DNA of 64,000 bases from Angiostrongylus vasorum (GCA_018806985.1 JADANN010000202.1:2723001-2787000); one strand, 5' to 3'; shown: positions 35,601 through 46,265, numbered from the stretch's first letter. Notes: a model not told the origin generated them from the sequence alone. A program made the numbers and translations.

Positions 35601-38600
35601 TCATTAAGAGGCAATGAGATGCAGGGTTGCAATTTATGTTATTGGAACCGGAAAAGATGAAAAAAACACGTCGTTGACACATTATAGAAACCCATTCCTG
35701 ATTTGCAGTCTCTCACAAACAAGTCTGTTCTGGTGTCGATTTTCACGCTCTTTTAGACACCACAGATGAAAGTTCCACATAATCCCCAACAAATAGTCAT
35801 ACGCCACCCAATTCACAGAACCTTTATTATTCCTGAAGGGAATATGCCATCATCAAACTCATCTGTGCAAGCTTTCTCTTACATTTCCTCGTTAATCAGC
35901 ACGTACGAGATACTAGAACCTCAACTAGCTATCTATCCTCCGTGACCAACCTTTGAGTGGGAAGAAGATCACCATCATGAATTGATACTCACAAACCTGT
36001 GGAAAGTGGAATAAACGCTTTTCTGGAATGTAATCACATAGGATAATGATGGGCTACGAAAAGTTCTTTGTAAAATGGGTAAGAGGTTGGTGTTGACCAC
36101 TAGACGACATACATTCTTCTCCATTTATCACCATATAGGTGAGTGAATTCACATTTAGCCTGTCCTGCGGAGATTATAGATGTATCAAGTCAGTGTTTTT
36201 TTGTCCTCCGAGGCTATGGGACAAATTTGTCCTTCGAAATATAGTGAGTTAATAAGGCGTGCGAACTTCAATCCACAACCGTGCTCACTAAAGGCCATAC
36301 CAACGCGTAAAAAGAGTTACTAGAAAAAGTATTGCTCATGAAACTCACTTTTCCTTCACTTCTATCCCAAAACAATAAGGTACAGTAAGAGCGAATTGAG
36401 AATGTGGAGTTTTGGAACAGAAATCTGAAGAATGAAATCCATTTCGCAAAATTTCTTGTATGCTATAAGACCCGGCTGAGTTTCTCCTCAAAAGCTTCGG
36501 AAGCTTTCCCAAAAACCCCCCAGTTCTTCGGCTGCGATCTCCACACTACACCTCTACACCAACAAGGAGTTATTGGAGAACAGAAGAAGACCGAAGACAG
36601 ATGTCACTCGAGAGTAAGAGATGCTGAACATTGTGCATCTTTTTCCGACATAGTTGGTAAGCAGCATTTTTGCGACGACTTCTCAATTTTCTTGCGCTGT
36701 CAACCACAAATTCACGACAGTCGTTTTACACCGCACAACAAGAAGTTCGGATGGAGCTCGACAAGTCTGGCATGAAACGTATCATGTGCAAAAAGCATGT
36801 CGAAAGCATTATCCGTTTCTGTCCTAAGCTTTCTCGGCCTCAATAATTGTTCAACACCACCGAAACCTCGCTGTCCGATCGGTATTTGTCGACAAAAGAT
36901 ATACTCGTTGTACATAGACACTTAAAACACGAAAATAGAGCTCTTTTATTGTCATCTAAATTTTCCTTATAAATGAGCTCCGTACGAATGACCTCATCCC
37001 TCGAGGAGTTCTTTGGTGCACTGCAGTGGATGTTGTTGCTTGTCAAGGCAAAGAGTGCGCGCACGTTGAAACGCTTCTTTTTTTTCGACTGCAATGTTTT
37101 CCAGAAGTTTCGTTGAAACAAACACGTCTTTGAAATATACGAACAGCGGATCGGAAAAAAGGCAACAAAAGTGCTTGCGTGTCTTCTACAGAAAGACATT
37201 TTTCGGAAGAAAAAAGAAGATGGTAACTGAACGAAAGGGTAGTCCAATTCCAGTGAACAGATGACGGGGAAATAAATGGCTTTCTCGCAAATATAAAATG
37301 TAGTCTGCTTAATACCTCCGTGACGCCGCAATTCTGCAATGGATTCGATGATCGCCTTCTCGACGCGAAGTTTCAGCTGCAGGCTGGAAATGCGCTCCTT
37401 TCACAGTCCAAGAAGGAAAGACGAGCTATGTAGGCAAGAAAATTCTCAAATTCTTTACTAACATGGCAAGTAGAACAGCGAAAAGCTGACCTCTAACTGC
37501 TGCTTGGTCGAAGAAAGAGTTATAAGTTATGATGAAAATACTTCAATTCATCACTGAATAAGTTCATTTCACAGCAACTTTACTATTGAACCGTCTTTGA
37601 AAAATTGGAATAAACAGAAACGATTTTTTAATCGAAAAAACACCTAATACTGGTAATAAATGAAAATCCCTTTCTACAGTCTAAGTGGGAACGTTCTGGC
37701 CCGGCTTTCCCAGGACTTTAGGGAGTATCATCTTAATCAGCACTCAACGACATTCATGACGAAAAGAATAAACCTCAAGCAGGCGAAGACACATGTAAAA
37801 AGTTTGGAAACCTTCGTGGATTATGGATGCGAGAAAACGAATAAAATGTGAAAAGGGTTGGGATCCGCACAGTAGATGTGAAAGACGTTTCGTGTGAAAT
37901 AAAAAAAAAGTGCCAGATTCAGAAGTTACTTAGAAGACTTCAGTAGCAGAGTGAGGAGAAAACATTGGAAACCACTCAAAGAGGAGACAATCCAAAGAAG
38001 CACCTCAGGATCTAAATGATTACAATGTTCGGCTAACACTAGAGATCAACAAAGATACCATCACTACCAGCTGTCGCAGTAATATTAAATTATTGACGAA
38101 GAAGTTCCAATTCAAGTATTCCTCCTTCATGATACTTGATCCAGGCCTCGAATTTTTTAGAAAAACTATGAGATCCCTTAATCTGAAGCCCGGGCTGGTG
38201 TCAAAAGCATGAAATGAGAGGGTTTTTTAAGGACAGGGCCATTTAACCGACGACGTCTATCAAGACATTCCTCCTAACGGTTTAGCGTCTCATCGTGGCT
38301 GGGAGGTGTTTCTGGATGTCGGGCTGCGATGTACAGCGCGGAGATTTACCCTCCCGCCATGGTCTCCCAAGCTGAGAAGGAGTCTTGCGTTTCCACCAGG
38401 AAGCCCAGCTAAGAATAAACCAACATCAAGACCAACCACCGTCTTGGTATCAAACTAGTCTCATGGCGGCTAATCTCCCTGATCCACGAAGATTGCGACT
38501 GCCTGTAGTGGTGAAGACCTAGGGCAGACTTTGGCCAGGCTAACCTCAGGACTCCAGGAAAACACAATGGCTAAACCAGCAAAATTTCGGAAAAATGGAG

Positions 38601-41600
38601 GCTATGCTGGGGGCAGAAAAAACCAGTGAGAAAGGGGCCGCCCAACTATCCAGGTAAGTAAGGTGACATTTACAATCAGTTCCCCAGTTGCTTGTTGTGT
38701 CTGCTGTACACGATCTCCAGCGCTTTGTTAATGTATCTGCAACACTAGGTATTACTCCTAGATCGACCCCTTACCCCATTGATTAAGGGGAAGGGTGCAA
38801 CAAGGTGACCTTAGTTGAGTGAAGGTGTTCATCGTTCCAATGGAGCGAACAATAAATTTGCTCGATTGGGACAAAAGGTTTACAAGAATTGATGGAAAAA
38901 TTCCTATAAAGCACTCGCTTTGTCGACGACATACCAATCTTTTCACGGTGTTTCGCTGACACAAAAGTGATTCTTGAAGACCTCACGGAAAATGAGATAG
39001 GACAGCGAATTAGTCAGATAAAATAAAAACCCAGTTCGTCAAAACCACTGTTCAGTGGAATGCAAATCAAAATGGATGGTTCTTTAAAAACGGACACGAC
39101 GTCATTTTTCCAAAAAGGAGATTCAGTGAGTAAAGAAAACGACAAGGGTGAAGATTTATGAAGAAATGGAACTGCATGAAGGCGTTCGAACCTTTCGTAG
39201 AAGCTAAGCACCAACAACCGGCCAAAAATTATGCTTTCATTTAGTTGACAAAGCAATGCTCCGTATGCTTTGTATTGCAGCGCTAAGCGTAAGCTCGCAG
39301 CTGACCTGCGTCTGCAATTGTATGAACTGCTCACAGAGTAGCTGCACAATATCTTTCGAATTACAATCTGCAACCACAACATAATGTCGAAAATTGATCC
39401 AGCGGTTTAAGGATGATTAGAAGGCTTCCCAAATTACCGCGATTCGCTGAAAAAATAAAGATCGAGAACAGCTTTAAGACAAGAACTAGAAGAGCTCCTC
39501 TAAAAACGGTCGAAAAGACAGCTTCAAAGTCGGATGATTCAAAATGGCCCTTCTCGGACGACATTACGATAAGGTGGGATCAAGAAGCTTAAGAATAGGG
39601 CGACCAGTGATCCCACGGATGACAGAACGCTGCATTGTATGACGATTAGCCATTCACTTCAACAATGACCTTTATCAATATTTCCTCCCAACTTCCAACC
39701 AATTATGACATATTATAAAAAACGCTTCCTGTTTTTAATGAAAAGAACCTTTTGAATGGTTGACACGTAGCATTTTTCATAGAATGGTCATACTGTGGTT
39801 TTATTTTTATTTTATGTGATCCGTCTTCACGTCTACTCTGCGGATCCCAGCACTTCTCTCATTCGATTCATTTCCTCGCAACCATTGTCCCCGAAGATCT
39901 TCCAAGTTTTTACGTGTGGCTTCGGTTGCTGCTTGAGGATTTTCATTCCATCTTGAACGTCGTAAAATCATTTCATGTTCATTCGCATTGGTCATACTGC
40001 AATGTCGAAAAAAGCCGGTGTAAGAATAAAATAATGAGACGTTCAGTGTTCACTAATCCCTTTAGGATCTTCAAAAGATTTGAGTCCATTAATTATTGCA
40101 AATGGAGATGAATACATGTTTATGTCATAAAACGACTCTCTCGTGCCTACCGAGTGCCAAATTAGCGTTAGCCTCGCTCCACTTTTGCTGACCTCGGAGT
40201 GGTGGGGAACTTATAATAGTTTGTTTGGAGCGTGCGATCAAATCAACAACCAGACGTTATCATTTGCTGTGCGTTATCTCTAGGCATTGTCCTACACGCA
40301 GTTGGTGGAAGCGCCCACGAAATTCTGATAAATTTATCCAACGCTCTACCTTCAATAGGTTCCTGTACTGCTCCTTAACAACACCTGCTAACTCGCCAGA
40401 TATTGTCGTATAAAAGCGGAACAGGTCAAGCTATAGAACGCCATCTCACTCTCCAAACTGAAAACTTTTTTTCCCAGTGGTCACTAATCAAAGCATTATT
40501 TCAGTGACTTTTTCTATGCAAGGGAACAATTGTTTTTTACATCTGCTATGGCGTGATTCTCGCGGATGATCAACTTCAAATAGTAAGCAGTTAAGCGTAG
40601 CTAATGCTTAGCTATTAGCAGGGATACCTTAGCTGCTTCACTGGCAAAAAAAAACTAACGCGGTGATGAAACACTGCCTCTACTTTAGTAATTCACTAGC
40701 ATTATATGTATTGATGTTTCGGAAGAAGAATAGTCATGCTGTTGTACTGTAACCGAGCACGAAAAAAAGCAACTCACCGAAAATTTCAGCAGCACCCATA
40801 GCCATGCTGTACATGGCGATGATATAAATGTCATTGCTGAACGTTGAAGTGAAAGTCAAAGTAGTCGGGTACACTCCCACAACAAATGAGACGATCAGGC
40901 CCATATAGCAGAAGAAAGGAAGCAGCAGCATCATGTTCACATTAACGAATGACTTCCCGAATTGCTCTATAAGTACAGGACTTGGTCAGATAGTCGTTAC
41001 CATTTTCCCATTTCTTAAAAGAAATTCATTCATCCTTAGATCGAAAGAAAAAAAATGAAACTAGGTATCTACTCTAAATAGGTAATCATTCCAAGCTATC
41101 GTTTTGTGGAACCACGGTACACTGATAGACGAATATCTGTAGAAATCGCTCAGGTCTTTCACAAGATGGACTATGGATTGCTTGACGCCACTATCATTTA
41201 AGTCATTATAAGGAAAAGTTTGAAAAGTAGCGAGAAACAACTGAACTCTAAATAATTTCAGTGTGTTTGCTCCGTTTTAAATTCAATTTCTGTAAGAAGG
41301 TAGTTGGAAGCCGTGTCTAAGTTGACCTTAAATTATTTCACAACTGCCCTTAAAAACTACGAATGTCAACCAAGGACCTTTCTTTGAGGGACTATGGCTC
41401 TAAGTGGTTACGATCGTTTCCTCCTTAGTCGTTATATGCCTTTTTTTGCCTGCCTTCTGTTGTCACCGTCATCTAGAATTCGATGACTTTGATGGCTGTA
41501 AAAAATACAGGAGAATCCTATCAAACAGAATAGACGAAAAAAAAACGAAGAAATGAGGAAAAGATGAGAAGACATCTAACTGAGCAAAAAAGGCGAAATA

Positions 41601-44600
41601 TCTGAGCAATGTAAATACGTATAACAAGTCCCAGAACCCACTTTCTTTTAAACTCGCCATTTTTTCAATAACCGCCGTTTTCCTGATGCTGAGATAAAAC
41701 CAAGTGTTTCATGTGGCAAATCGTTTATCAGTGGCATTATCAACGTATCTGACTGAGTGGGTTGCGTGTCTATTCGAATTTTCCAAGCTCTGGAGAAGGT
41801 GAAACCACCGCTAAAGCATCAACCATTACGAATGAATAAATGTTGTAATAACAACTTCGTGTTTGCTCATCAGGAAAACAGTGATGTAGATTGAATCTCA
41901 TCTCGTAACCGTTCTCTGTGGTTGTGACCGCCGTGGGGGGACACTGACAATGCACACAGAGGATGATTCTCTTCATTTTAATTGCACATCCACTTCTCTC
42001 TCTCAGTTTTTTGAAACATTACACTCAATTTTTATAATCACTAGTCCGCCAGAATATCATTTCCGAAAGGTTCAATCAATCTATCTTGTTCAAAAACATC
42101 ATGGGTCAGGGTGCAGTAGCTAATGCGTGTGACCTTCATTGTCATTTTCTTCCATTATGTTTTAACACTCTTTTTTCAGAAGTCGATAATAACGTTCAGA
42201 TTTCGTCATACCTAAGTTCACGCTTCGTTCACGTTAAAATAGACATTCCACGTGAGACGTTTCGGAAACGCACTCGCCGTTAGACAGGCACGTCACTGTC
42301 ATCAGCTAGAATCTATCGCCATTCATTCCTCTAAGGCTGCATATCGCTATAACCATCTTTGGAGTACCGTAATACATTAGATACTTTAGAACGGCAATTT
42401 TCAGGAATTTCTAAAACTCGGCGAACGACGTACGAAAGAATAAAGCTAGGGTAGGATGGTATAGCTGGATCCTCAAGGATTACAGAAGACCACGTCCGTT
42501 CATCGAACTTTCCCAAGTGTGGCGCCGTAATTTCACATAATGTTGAAGAATGGAAATGTTTATCGATGAGGATAACTTATGAGTTCTAAAAAAAATAGCC
42601 TACATTTCTACGAATTCATCTATATTTCATTTAACACAGGTCATGCTTATTAACACTACAAAAGAAATCTTCCGCAGTAAGGAACTGGTTCGGTACCGAT
42701 TATTGCACTCCGGTAGTCCTACATTAAAACCAGAAGATTTTTTTGAAATAATACGAAAGAGATTTCATGTTTGGGAGAGAAAACATTAATAACGTTTCTT
42801 CGCTCTTGAAGGTTTTAGTGATAGAACTTTATCGAACATGTTGAAAACATGCTGGAACTACACTATATTCAGCACGTTGGAGAGTAGGTTTTAGAGAAAC
42901 CACGTCCGAAGTTGCTCGAAGTTTTTGAGGTTTCGTAAACAAGACTCATGAAATATGCTAAGCATATTAAGACAGAAAGTTCCCATAAACCCTTTTCTTC
43001 AAATGAATGAAACTTTTTCACTCCAACCAAAAAAAATGAAACATTTGTGGTGACTTTTACAAGATTATACACCCGCTGGGAATACGGTTTTGAATTCTCA
43101 AAAGCAGCTGTAACTTGTAGTCTTCGACTACGTAGGACTACAGGCATCATCATACTTTTGCCCTTGGGTCTGCAAATTTTTGTGGACGAGCACCTAGAAG
43201 AGTTCCTAGTATTTCTAAAACCGGGCAGGATGTTCGATATTCACACTCACTTAGCTGTTGTTTGAAATTCGGAAGAACCGTCGGTGAATTCGATGCGATA
43301 CTGTCGTACTGTTTAGTTGGAAGTAATGCAAAGATCACGACAGACATCACGTTTAGTATGAAGAATACGCCATAAATCAGTTGAATTTGTGGATCCGTAA
43401 AAGTGTGGGTGGCTTCTTCGTTGGCGGAAGTATTCTTAAAATATTTTTTCACTAAGAAAAAAACTGTCAGACGATAAATTTTCAAGTGAATTACAACATA
43501 CCGTTGAGGGTGAAATAGAAAATGGCCATCAACGCCACACCTCCAGCAAATATGCTGAAAATTGAACTTTTTATTTTTCTGCCTATTCTTTTTCATGGCA
43601 GGGTACGGTATGAAATACAACCACAGGGATGCTGGGATATGGACAAAAGTGTGAACCTCAGATGGACTTTGATTTCGGAATTACGCTTAGTGGAGCTCAC
43701 GTTTTACGCATCACAAGAACCCAGACCCATGTTTTGCTTTCCTATCACCACGTCTTTGCTCCACTGCTGGTATCAGTAATCACCTCTCAACGGGAATGAC
43801 CTGGGAAGCAAGAATCCAGGTTGAACTCAGTTAAACTGGGGCTGCAATCGAATGCACAATGTCTTAACCTTTATTCAGTGCCTAATCATCGTTTATGACA
43901 GAGTATTTTGTGGAATTCAACGACAAAGATTCTGACACATGATAAAAAGTCGAAGCCTCAGTTGGGCTTCGAACCCACGATCATCCTTACCAGGGGGCCC
44001 ACGTTTTGCTCATATCGCAGCATCCTTGTAGTGCTTAACAGTTAAAATACAGGACTGTATCAATCATTTGTTGGTAGTAAAATGTTCAACGATGAGAAAC
44101 TACAGTGACTGAGTTAAGTATTTTTAGCAATCCCACGACCAGCTTTCTATCACGTAGTTGTACTTTATGCCTAGAGAGCAATGGATCCCGAGTAGTCTGT
44201 TCTGTTGTGGTGATGCGTGGAAAGTCTACAGAATTTGAGGCTTGAATATTTTTCTGAATACTTTCCCCACGAGCTTCGCCGACAATGAACTCCCGATTGT
44301 TTCAAAAATTTCACTACATCTTTAGTTATGTATTTGAAACGGAACCGACACCAAACGATAATCTTTCTTACCTACTGTGACCAACGGCTGTTTCGATGCC
44401 TGTGTTTGATTCTAGTGTCCGTCTCGACGAATGCTCAGACAGATAGGCGCCTTCACCGTTGTTATAAACTATAAGGGAAATTTCATTGAGGATTTGCTGC
44501 GCTACTTTATTTGGTCAATTTCCACCGAATGTCACTTCTGTCCTCCCAAATAGCGACAAGATAATTGTGTTATCAACTATTCTACCATTTTGTGTCACCG

Positions 44601-46245
44601 ATATCACCTGTAATCCGTGAAATTATCGACTGACTCAAATAGGCATTAGTGAAGTAACCACTTCTCCACGGCGTTCAATAGAGCTATTTTGTTTGCTCCG
44701 TTCTGTCAATGACCTTGAAGGGTGACAAACGTTATAGGATGCTTTTATTTCTACTGTTTTCGGCCACAAAGTAGCTACAAGTAACTCGTCTAACACATAG
44801 CGTCAATCATATCTACCCTTCTGGATGGAATTTTTTGAAGTTCTTAACATGCGTGACACATCTAGGAAGATGAATCATGCCTGTAATTCACAGTTCGACA
44901 CCCCTTCGATAAGGTTTTAAACCATTCGAAGCACTTCGCTATTAGTGATTTGCTTCCTATCACTTTAAACGAACTCGAACTAGAAATCCTGTAAAGTTAC
45001 TTTATAATAGGTCCCCTCAAAGTTATCTTTTGTGAAGTATAACACAGACACACTAACAAATAATGAGCCATTGAGTCAGGATGACAGGACGAAGATGCTG
45101 GTCTAGTACTATATAAAGAAGTACATGCTTAAGGGGTTGTTTTTTTCAACATATCAGAAGGAGGAAAAACGTAGTTTCTTAAAAATCCTGAGAATGAGTC
45201 CACACCAGTTGTAGAACAAGTCTCTGGGCCAGTCTGCTTCAAGACATCAAAAATTTTTGCCTCAAGTCACAACTTACATGAATATCCAATTCCCATTAAT
45301 GCTTGTGATAGATAGAAGTAGACATTGTTCAAATGTATGAATCCCAAATAGTAGACGGCAAATAAAACACTAGCAATCGTAAGAATCCACTTCGATGCCA
45401 CATAGTGCTGAATTGAAGGTGTGATCACAGACGAGATTGCGAAGGCTGAGTAGTGGAAGGCTTGTCTAAAACACAACCTGCCTCATAAGAAATACAAGAA
45501 TCAGCACTATTATAAGAAATGGCTGAATATCTACAGCGTGTAACCCCCGAACATCATGTGGATCATAATTTTGGCCATACAAGCGAACCAGTAGGTTCAG
45601 AAGTTCTCACGATAAATAAGGCACCCTTAAAAAGTTTATTGCCTAAGACATGAGGAACTACTCCTAGCTTTGTGTAATAGTCACTTGAAGTCACAAATTA
45701 TTTCCTGCCGAGGTCGATGTACGTTGGAAAATTCGTGAGAAAAGAGATTTTTTTGTAAATGACTGGGTGTAGAAGGTAGCCTTTAACAAAAATGTCTCGA
45801 ACGATGGTTACGTTGTATAAGTGGACCACTGTATATAAAAAATATATCAAAGTGTCTCTCTGCATCAAATCGAGTCAGATTATGCATTGATATAGACGCA
45901 CACAGCCGATTTTATGATAATGATGATGAGGTGCTACGTCGTGTTTCTACAAAGTGGTAAACGACTCAAAGCTGGAATATCCAACAAGACGGAAAAGAAA
46001 CTAAAGAGTTCAAACCCGAAGCTTCAGTTTCGTCAAGAATTTCGGTATTCGGCGTTATATGCACTCCACACTCACCCGTAATATCCAGCGAGCGGTGATA
46101 TTATTCCTGGACGACGTACGCTTACAGCATGAATAACTGATTCAGCTATAAAGAGCTGCGTGATGTAACCCAAGTACATGAATAGTGTGCCGACACCAAG
46201 CATGTAGACCGAAAGCAGCTCGTGTCGCCGTGGACTGAGTTTCAT
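26524..46245 (-). CDS. unc-93-like: UNC-93-like membrane protein, complete nine-exon gene
   Basis: Exons on the minus strand: 46245-46076, 45465-45278, 44468-44372, 43554-43502, 43451-43251, 40966-40778, 28644-28473, 28205-28070, 26643-26524. Reading phase agrees at all eight junctions, giving 1326 bases and 441 residues with no stop. The protein has about 11 hydrophobic segments. Family blocks include YMLGVGTLFMYLGY and FIAESVIHAV near the N-terminus, SPLAGYYG at the first junction, GEGAYLSEHSS at about 124-134, FVVGVYPTTLTFTS at about 263-277, and GFLAGLGDFTITM at about 365-377. UNC-93 proteins are MFS-fold multipass proteins; C. elegans UNC-93 tunes the SUP-9 two-pore potassium channel in muscle. 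Which paralogue this is cannot be told. An AG at 46254-46255, 8 bases before the ATG, suggests trans-splicing. Introns range from 50 bases to 12.1 kb. Confidence 0.93.
26745..26935 (+). repeat. SINE family E fragment
   Basis: Blocks AGGATTCTCAAGAAGCAACC, TACGACGAATGAAATC and GGATCCGCACAAAATGTGAAG match the family E body. It lies just beyond (upstream of) exon 9, in intron 8 of the UNC-93-like gene. Confidence 0.5.
27301..27690 (+). repeat. SINE-like family A, copy 3
   Basis: Sense orientation, intron 8 of the UNC-93-like gene. Ends in the tail unit AAGTATCAGAAG. The 5' hairpin arm is degraded. Confidence 0.7.
28070..28205 (-). CDS. unc-93-like: UNC-93-like exon 8
   Basis: Acceptor GGTTTTTAG, donor TATCAG|GTAGAA. 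Encodes GFLAGLGDFTITMCRAVICQ and RMQVFSISRLYQ, the conserved tenth segment and following loop. Confidence 0.92.
28256..28350 (-). repeat. Family B arm, solo
   Basis: Only the arm is present (TTTACTGCCTATT...GTGAAATACAACCACGATG...GCAAAACTC), inside the 267-base GC-AG intron. Confidence 0.6.
28473..28644 (-). CDS. unc-93-like: UNC-93-like exon 7, GC donor
   Basis: Acceptor GAGTTTTAG. Encodes 56 residues with SISMHFVAILTMLLLVQF and the NATIEPTE loop. The donor is CCCAG|GCAAGA, a GC splice site; only this cut keeps phase with exon 8 and gives the family junction LLINP-S-RLLVI. Confidence 0.9.
29005..29388 (-). repeat. SINE-like family A, copy 4
   Basis: Full copy. On + the tail shows as CACTTGATAGTTGATACTTG (28997-29016). 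It lies in the 12.1-kb intron. Confidence 0.75.
29390..30470. other. Intron sequence without a recognisable feature
   Basis: A-rich runs near 29580-29660. No repeat family or exon match. Confidence 0.25.
30471..30747 (+). repeat. SINE family C, copy 6
   Basis: Sense-strand copy with the clearest tRNA-like head: TTGTAGCTCAGCAGTTAGAG at 30475-30494. The central block AAATTGGTACCAGACTTC (30571) and the tail GCTTTATCCTTTAT (30731) follow. It is a SINE head, not a functional tRNA gene: the downstream arms do not fold. Confidence 0.75.
30750..31610. other. Intron sequence without a recognisable feature
   Basis: No repeat match or supported exon. A short imperfect repeat of GAGGAATATGAGGAACTTGAG type lies near 31345-31390. 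Confidence 0.2.
31612..31830 (+). repeat. Family B repeat, deleted copy
   Basis: The core starts ACAGCCTCAGCTTAACTGGG but lacks the CTCCCCAGATCAATCCC block. It ends in the GCAAATATCTCAGGATCG arm. Confidence 0.7.
32505..32790 (-). repeat. SINE family C, copy 7
   Basis: Minus-strand copy, diverged. Retains the GATGCACCATGCATTCGACTC and TTGAATGCATGTCTGG blocks. Confidence 0.6.
32963..33018 (-). ncRNA. Candidate hammerhead ribozyme H8
   Basis: Minus strand: GTC (33015-33013), CTGAAGA (32994-32988), stem II GGC/GCC, GAAAC (32974-32970). The mirror partner of H9. Confidence 0.65.
33490..33546 (+). ncRNA. Candidate hammerhead ribozyme H9
   Basis: GTC at 33494-33496, CTGAAGA at 33516-33522, stem II GGC/GCC, GAAAC at 33536-33540. 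ATGT before C17 can pair with ACGT after GAA (four pairs, one G-T), and AGT after the cut can pair with GCT before CTGAAGA. Both are as required for a hammerhead opened at stem III. Confidence 0.68.
33665..33870 (-). repeat. Penelope terminal repeat, decayed
   Basis: CTAACACAAGGCTGG on the left and, on the minus strand, CTGAAGGCTCCGAAACGTTAGCC remain from a hammerhead-type repeat in which stem II has collapsed. Confidence 0.45.
34720..35270 (-). mobile_element. Penelope 3' fragment PLE5
   Basis: Minus strand: the C-terminal block of the Penelope protein (ATAATGGGGACGATTTTTGA, then GTAGAAGTTAACATCTTC, 35240-35180) runs toward a terminal repeat with a hammerhead core at 34820-34860. GIY-YIG and RT motifs are absent. 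Confidence 0.65.
34820..34862 (-). ncRNA. Candidate hammerhead core H11
   Basis: Minus strand: CTGAGGA, stem II GGC/GCC, then GAAAC, with no clear GTC in front. Partial. Confidence 0.4.
35293..35526 (-). CDS. Possible orphan exon in the 12.1-kb intron
   Basis: After a good acceptor (TTGAGTTTCAG, ending at 35521) an open frame of about 75 codons runs to a stop. It includes FFTRLWPKNSSLEVKIV and EILRSLGDPVNVDRWMH. The opposite strand is also open here (35318-35560), so strand and reality are uncertain. No family recognised. Confidence 0.2.
36130..36300 (-). repeat. SINE family C, decayed copy 8
   Basis: GTGAATTCACATTTAGCCTG, ATGTATCAAGTCAGTG and TCCTCCGAGGC align with the family's middle. Head and tail are lost. 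Confidence 0.4.
36500..37390. other. Exon-like island, strand unresolved
   Basis: On +, a frame after ATTCACGACAG (36709-36719) encodes QQEVRMELDKSGMKRIMCKK and stops at 36846. On -, 37383-37316 (acceptor CATTTCCAG, donor GGAG|GTATTA) encodes LKLRVEKAIIESIAELRRHG and could join in phase to a frame starting GFGGVEQLLRPRKLRTETD near 36870. Only one can be right. A 163-codon minus frame (36840-37331) also overlaps. No domain recognised. Confidence 0.22.
37678..37915 (+). repeat. SINE family E, copy without head
   Basis: CAGCACTCAACGACATTCATG, CCTCAAGCAGGCGAAG, TTGGAAACCTTCGTGGAT and GGGATCCGCACAGTAGATG follow the family order and end in an A-rich tail. Confidence 0.6.
38270..38655 (+). repeat. 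SINE-like family A, copy 5
   Basis: Sense copy in the 12.1-kb intron, with 5' hairpin arms near 38275-38312. The 3' tail is diverged. Confidence 0.72.
38660..39787. other. Intron sequence without a supported feature
   Basis: Several frames of 65-120 codons exist on the minus strand, overlapping each other. None shows a motif or splice pair. Confidence 0.2.
39788..39975 (-). repeat. SINE family E, well-preserved body
   Basis: On the minus strand CCTCAAGCAGCAACCGAAGC, TTGGAAGATCTTCGGGGAC and GGGATCCGCAGAGTAGACG are followed by the tail CACATAAAATAAAAATAAAA, the best tail of the family here. Confidence 0.72.
40778..40966 (-). CDS. unc-93-like: UNC-93-like exon 6
   Basis: Acceptor ACTTATAG, donor TTCG|GTGAGT. 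Carries the family block LPFFCYMGLIVSF followed by VYPTTLTFT, and ends at GAAEIFG. It is followed by the 12.1-kb intron. Confidence 0.93.
40967..43250. other. Intron 5 of the UNC-93-like gene
   Basis: Holds a decayed Penelope terminal repeat on + (about 41730-41880, with CTGGAGA and a broken GAAAC box, ending TTCGTGTTTGCTCATC). Otherwise no feature is recognised. Confidence 0.4.
43251..43451 (-). CDS. unc-93-like: UNC-93-like exon 5
   Basis: Acceptor TTTTTTTCTTAG, donor CTAA|GTGAGT. Encodes a polar loop, one membrane segment (GVFFILNVMSVVIFALL) and the start of the central cytoplasmic loop. Confidence 0.92.
43502..43554 (-). CDS. unc-93-like: UNC-93-like exon 4
   Basis: A 53-base exon (AATTTTCAG acceptor, CAACG|GTATGT donor) encoding one membrane segment, IFAGGVALMAIFYFTLN. 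The next intron is only 50 bases long. Confidence 0.88.
43562..43845 (-). repeat. Family B repeat abutting a splice acceptor
   Basis: The arm TTTTTCTGCCTATTCTTTTT begins 6 bases beyond the AG that precedes exon 4 of the UNC-93-like gene. The core ends AACTCAGTTAAACTGGGGCTG near 43845. Confidence 0.65.
43878..44015 (-). repeat. Family B-like copy with strong tRNA-type B box
   Basis: Arm remnant then, on the minus strand, CCTGGTAAGGATGATCGTGG and GGTTCGAAGCCC, a near-consensus tRNA B box. Supports a tRNA origin of the B core. Confidence 0.5.
44372..44468 (-). CDS. unc-93-like: UNC-93-like exon 3
   Basis: Acceptor CCCTTATAG, donor AGTAG|GTAAGA. Encodes the conserved loop YNNGEGAYLSEHSSR that follows the fourth membrane segment. 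Both phases match the neighbours. Confidence 0.9.
45278..45465 (-). CDS. unc-93-like: UNC-93-like exon 2
   Basis: Acceptor GTTTTAG, donor TCAT|GTAAGT. Encodes residues 58-119, two to three membrane segments (SAFAISSVITPSIQHY and ILTIASVLFAVYYLGF). Confidence 0.92.
46076..46245 (-). CDS. unc-93-like: UNC-93-like exon 1 (start)
   Basis: Begins at ATG 46245-46243 and ends at TACGG|GTGAGT in phase 2. It encodes residues 1-56 with the first membrane segment and the FIAESVIH block. Confidence 0.9.
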
Positions 46246-46253
46246 CCTTGCGG

Positions 46254-46265
46254 CTGCGAAATACG
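46254..46265 (-). promoter_or_regulatory. Likely spliced-leader trans-splice acceptor
   Basis: TATTTCGCAG lies on the minus strand directly before the 8-base leader and ATG of the UNC-93-like gene. No upstream exon in phase was found, so trans-splicing is inferred. Confidence 0.5.

Noticed and set aside
36840..37331. 163-codon minus-strand frame
   Set aside because: No motif and no splice context, and overlapping frames on both strands. About the length chance can produce in 64 kb. Kept only as part of an unresolved island.
39807..39995. Frame with LEDLRGQWLRGNESNERSAG, also seen elsewhere
   Set aside because: It is the body of SINE family E, which has a tRNA head and A-rich tail; the translations break in other copies.
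43150..43620. One 156-codon frame spanning two UNC-93-like exons
   Set aside because: It reads straight through a 50-base intron and uses the wrong frame for exon 4. The spliced model matches the family and keeps phase.
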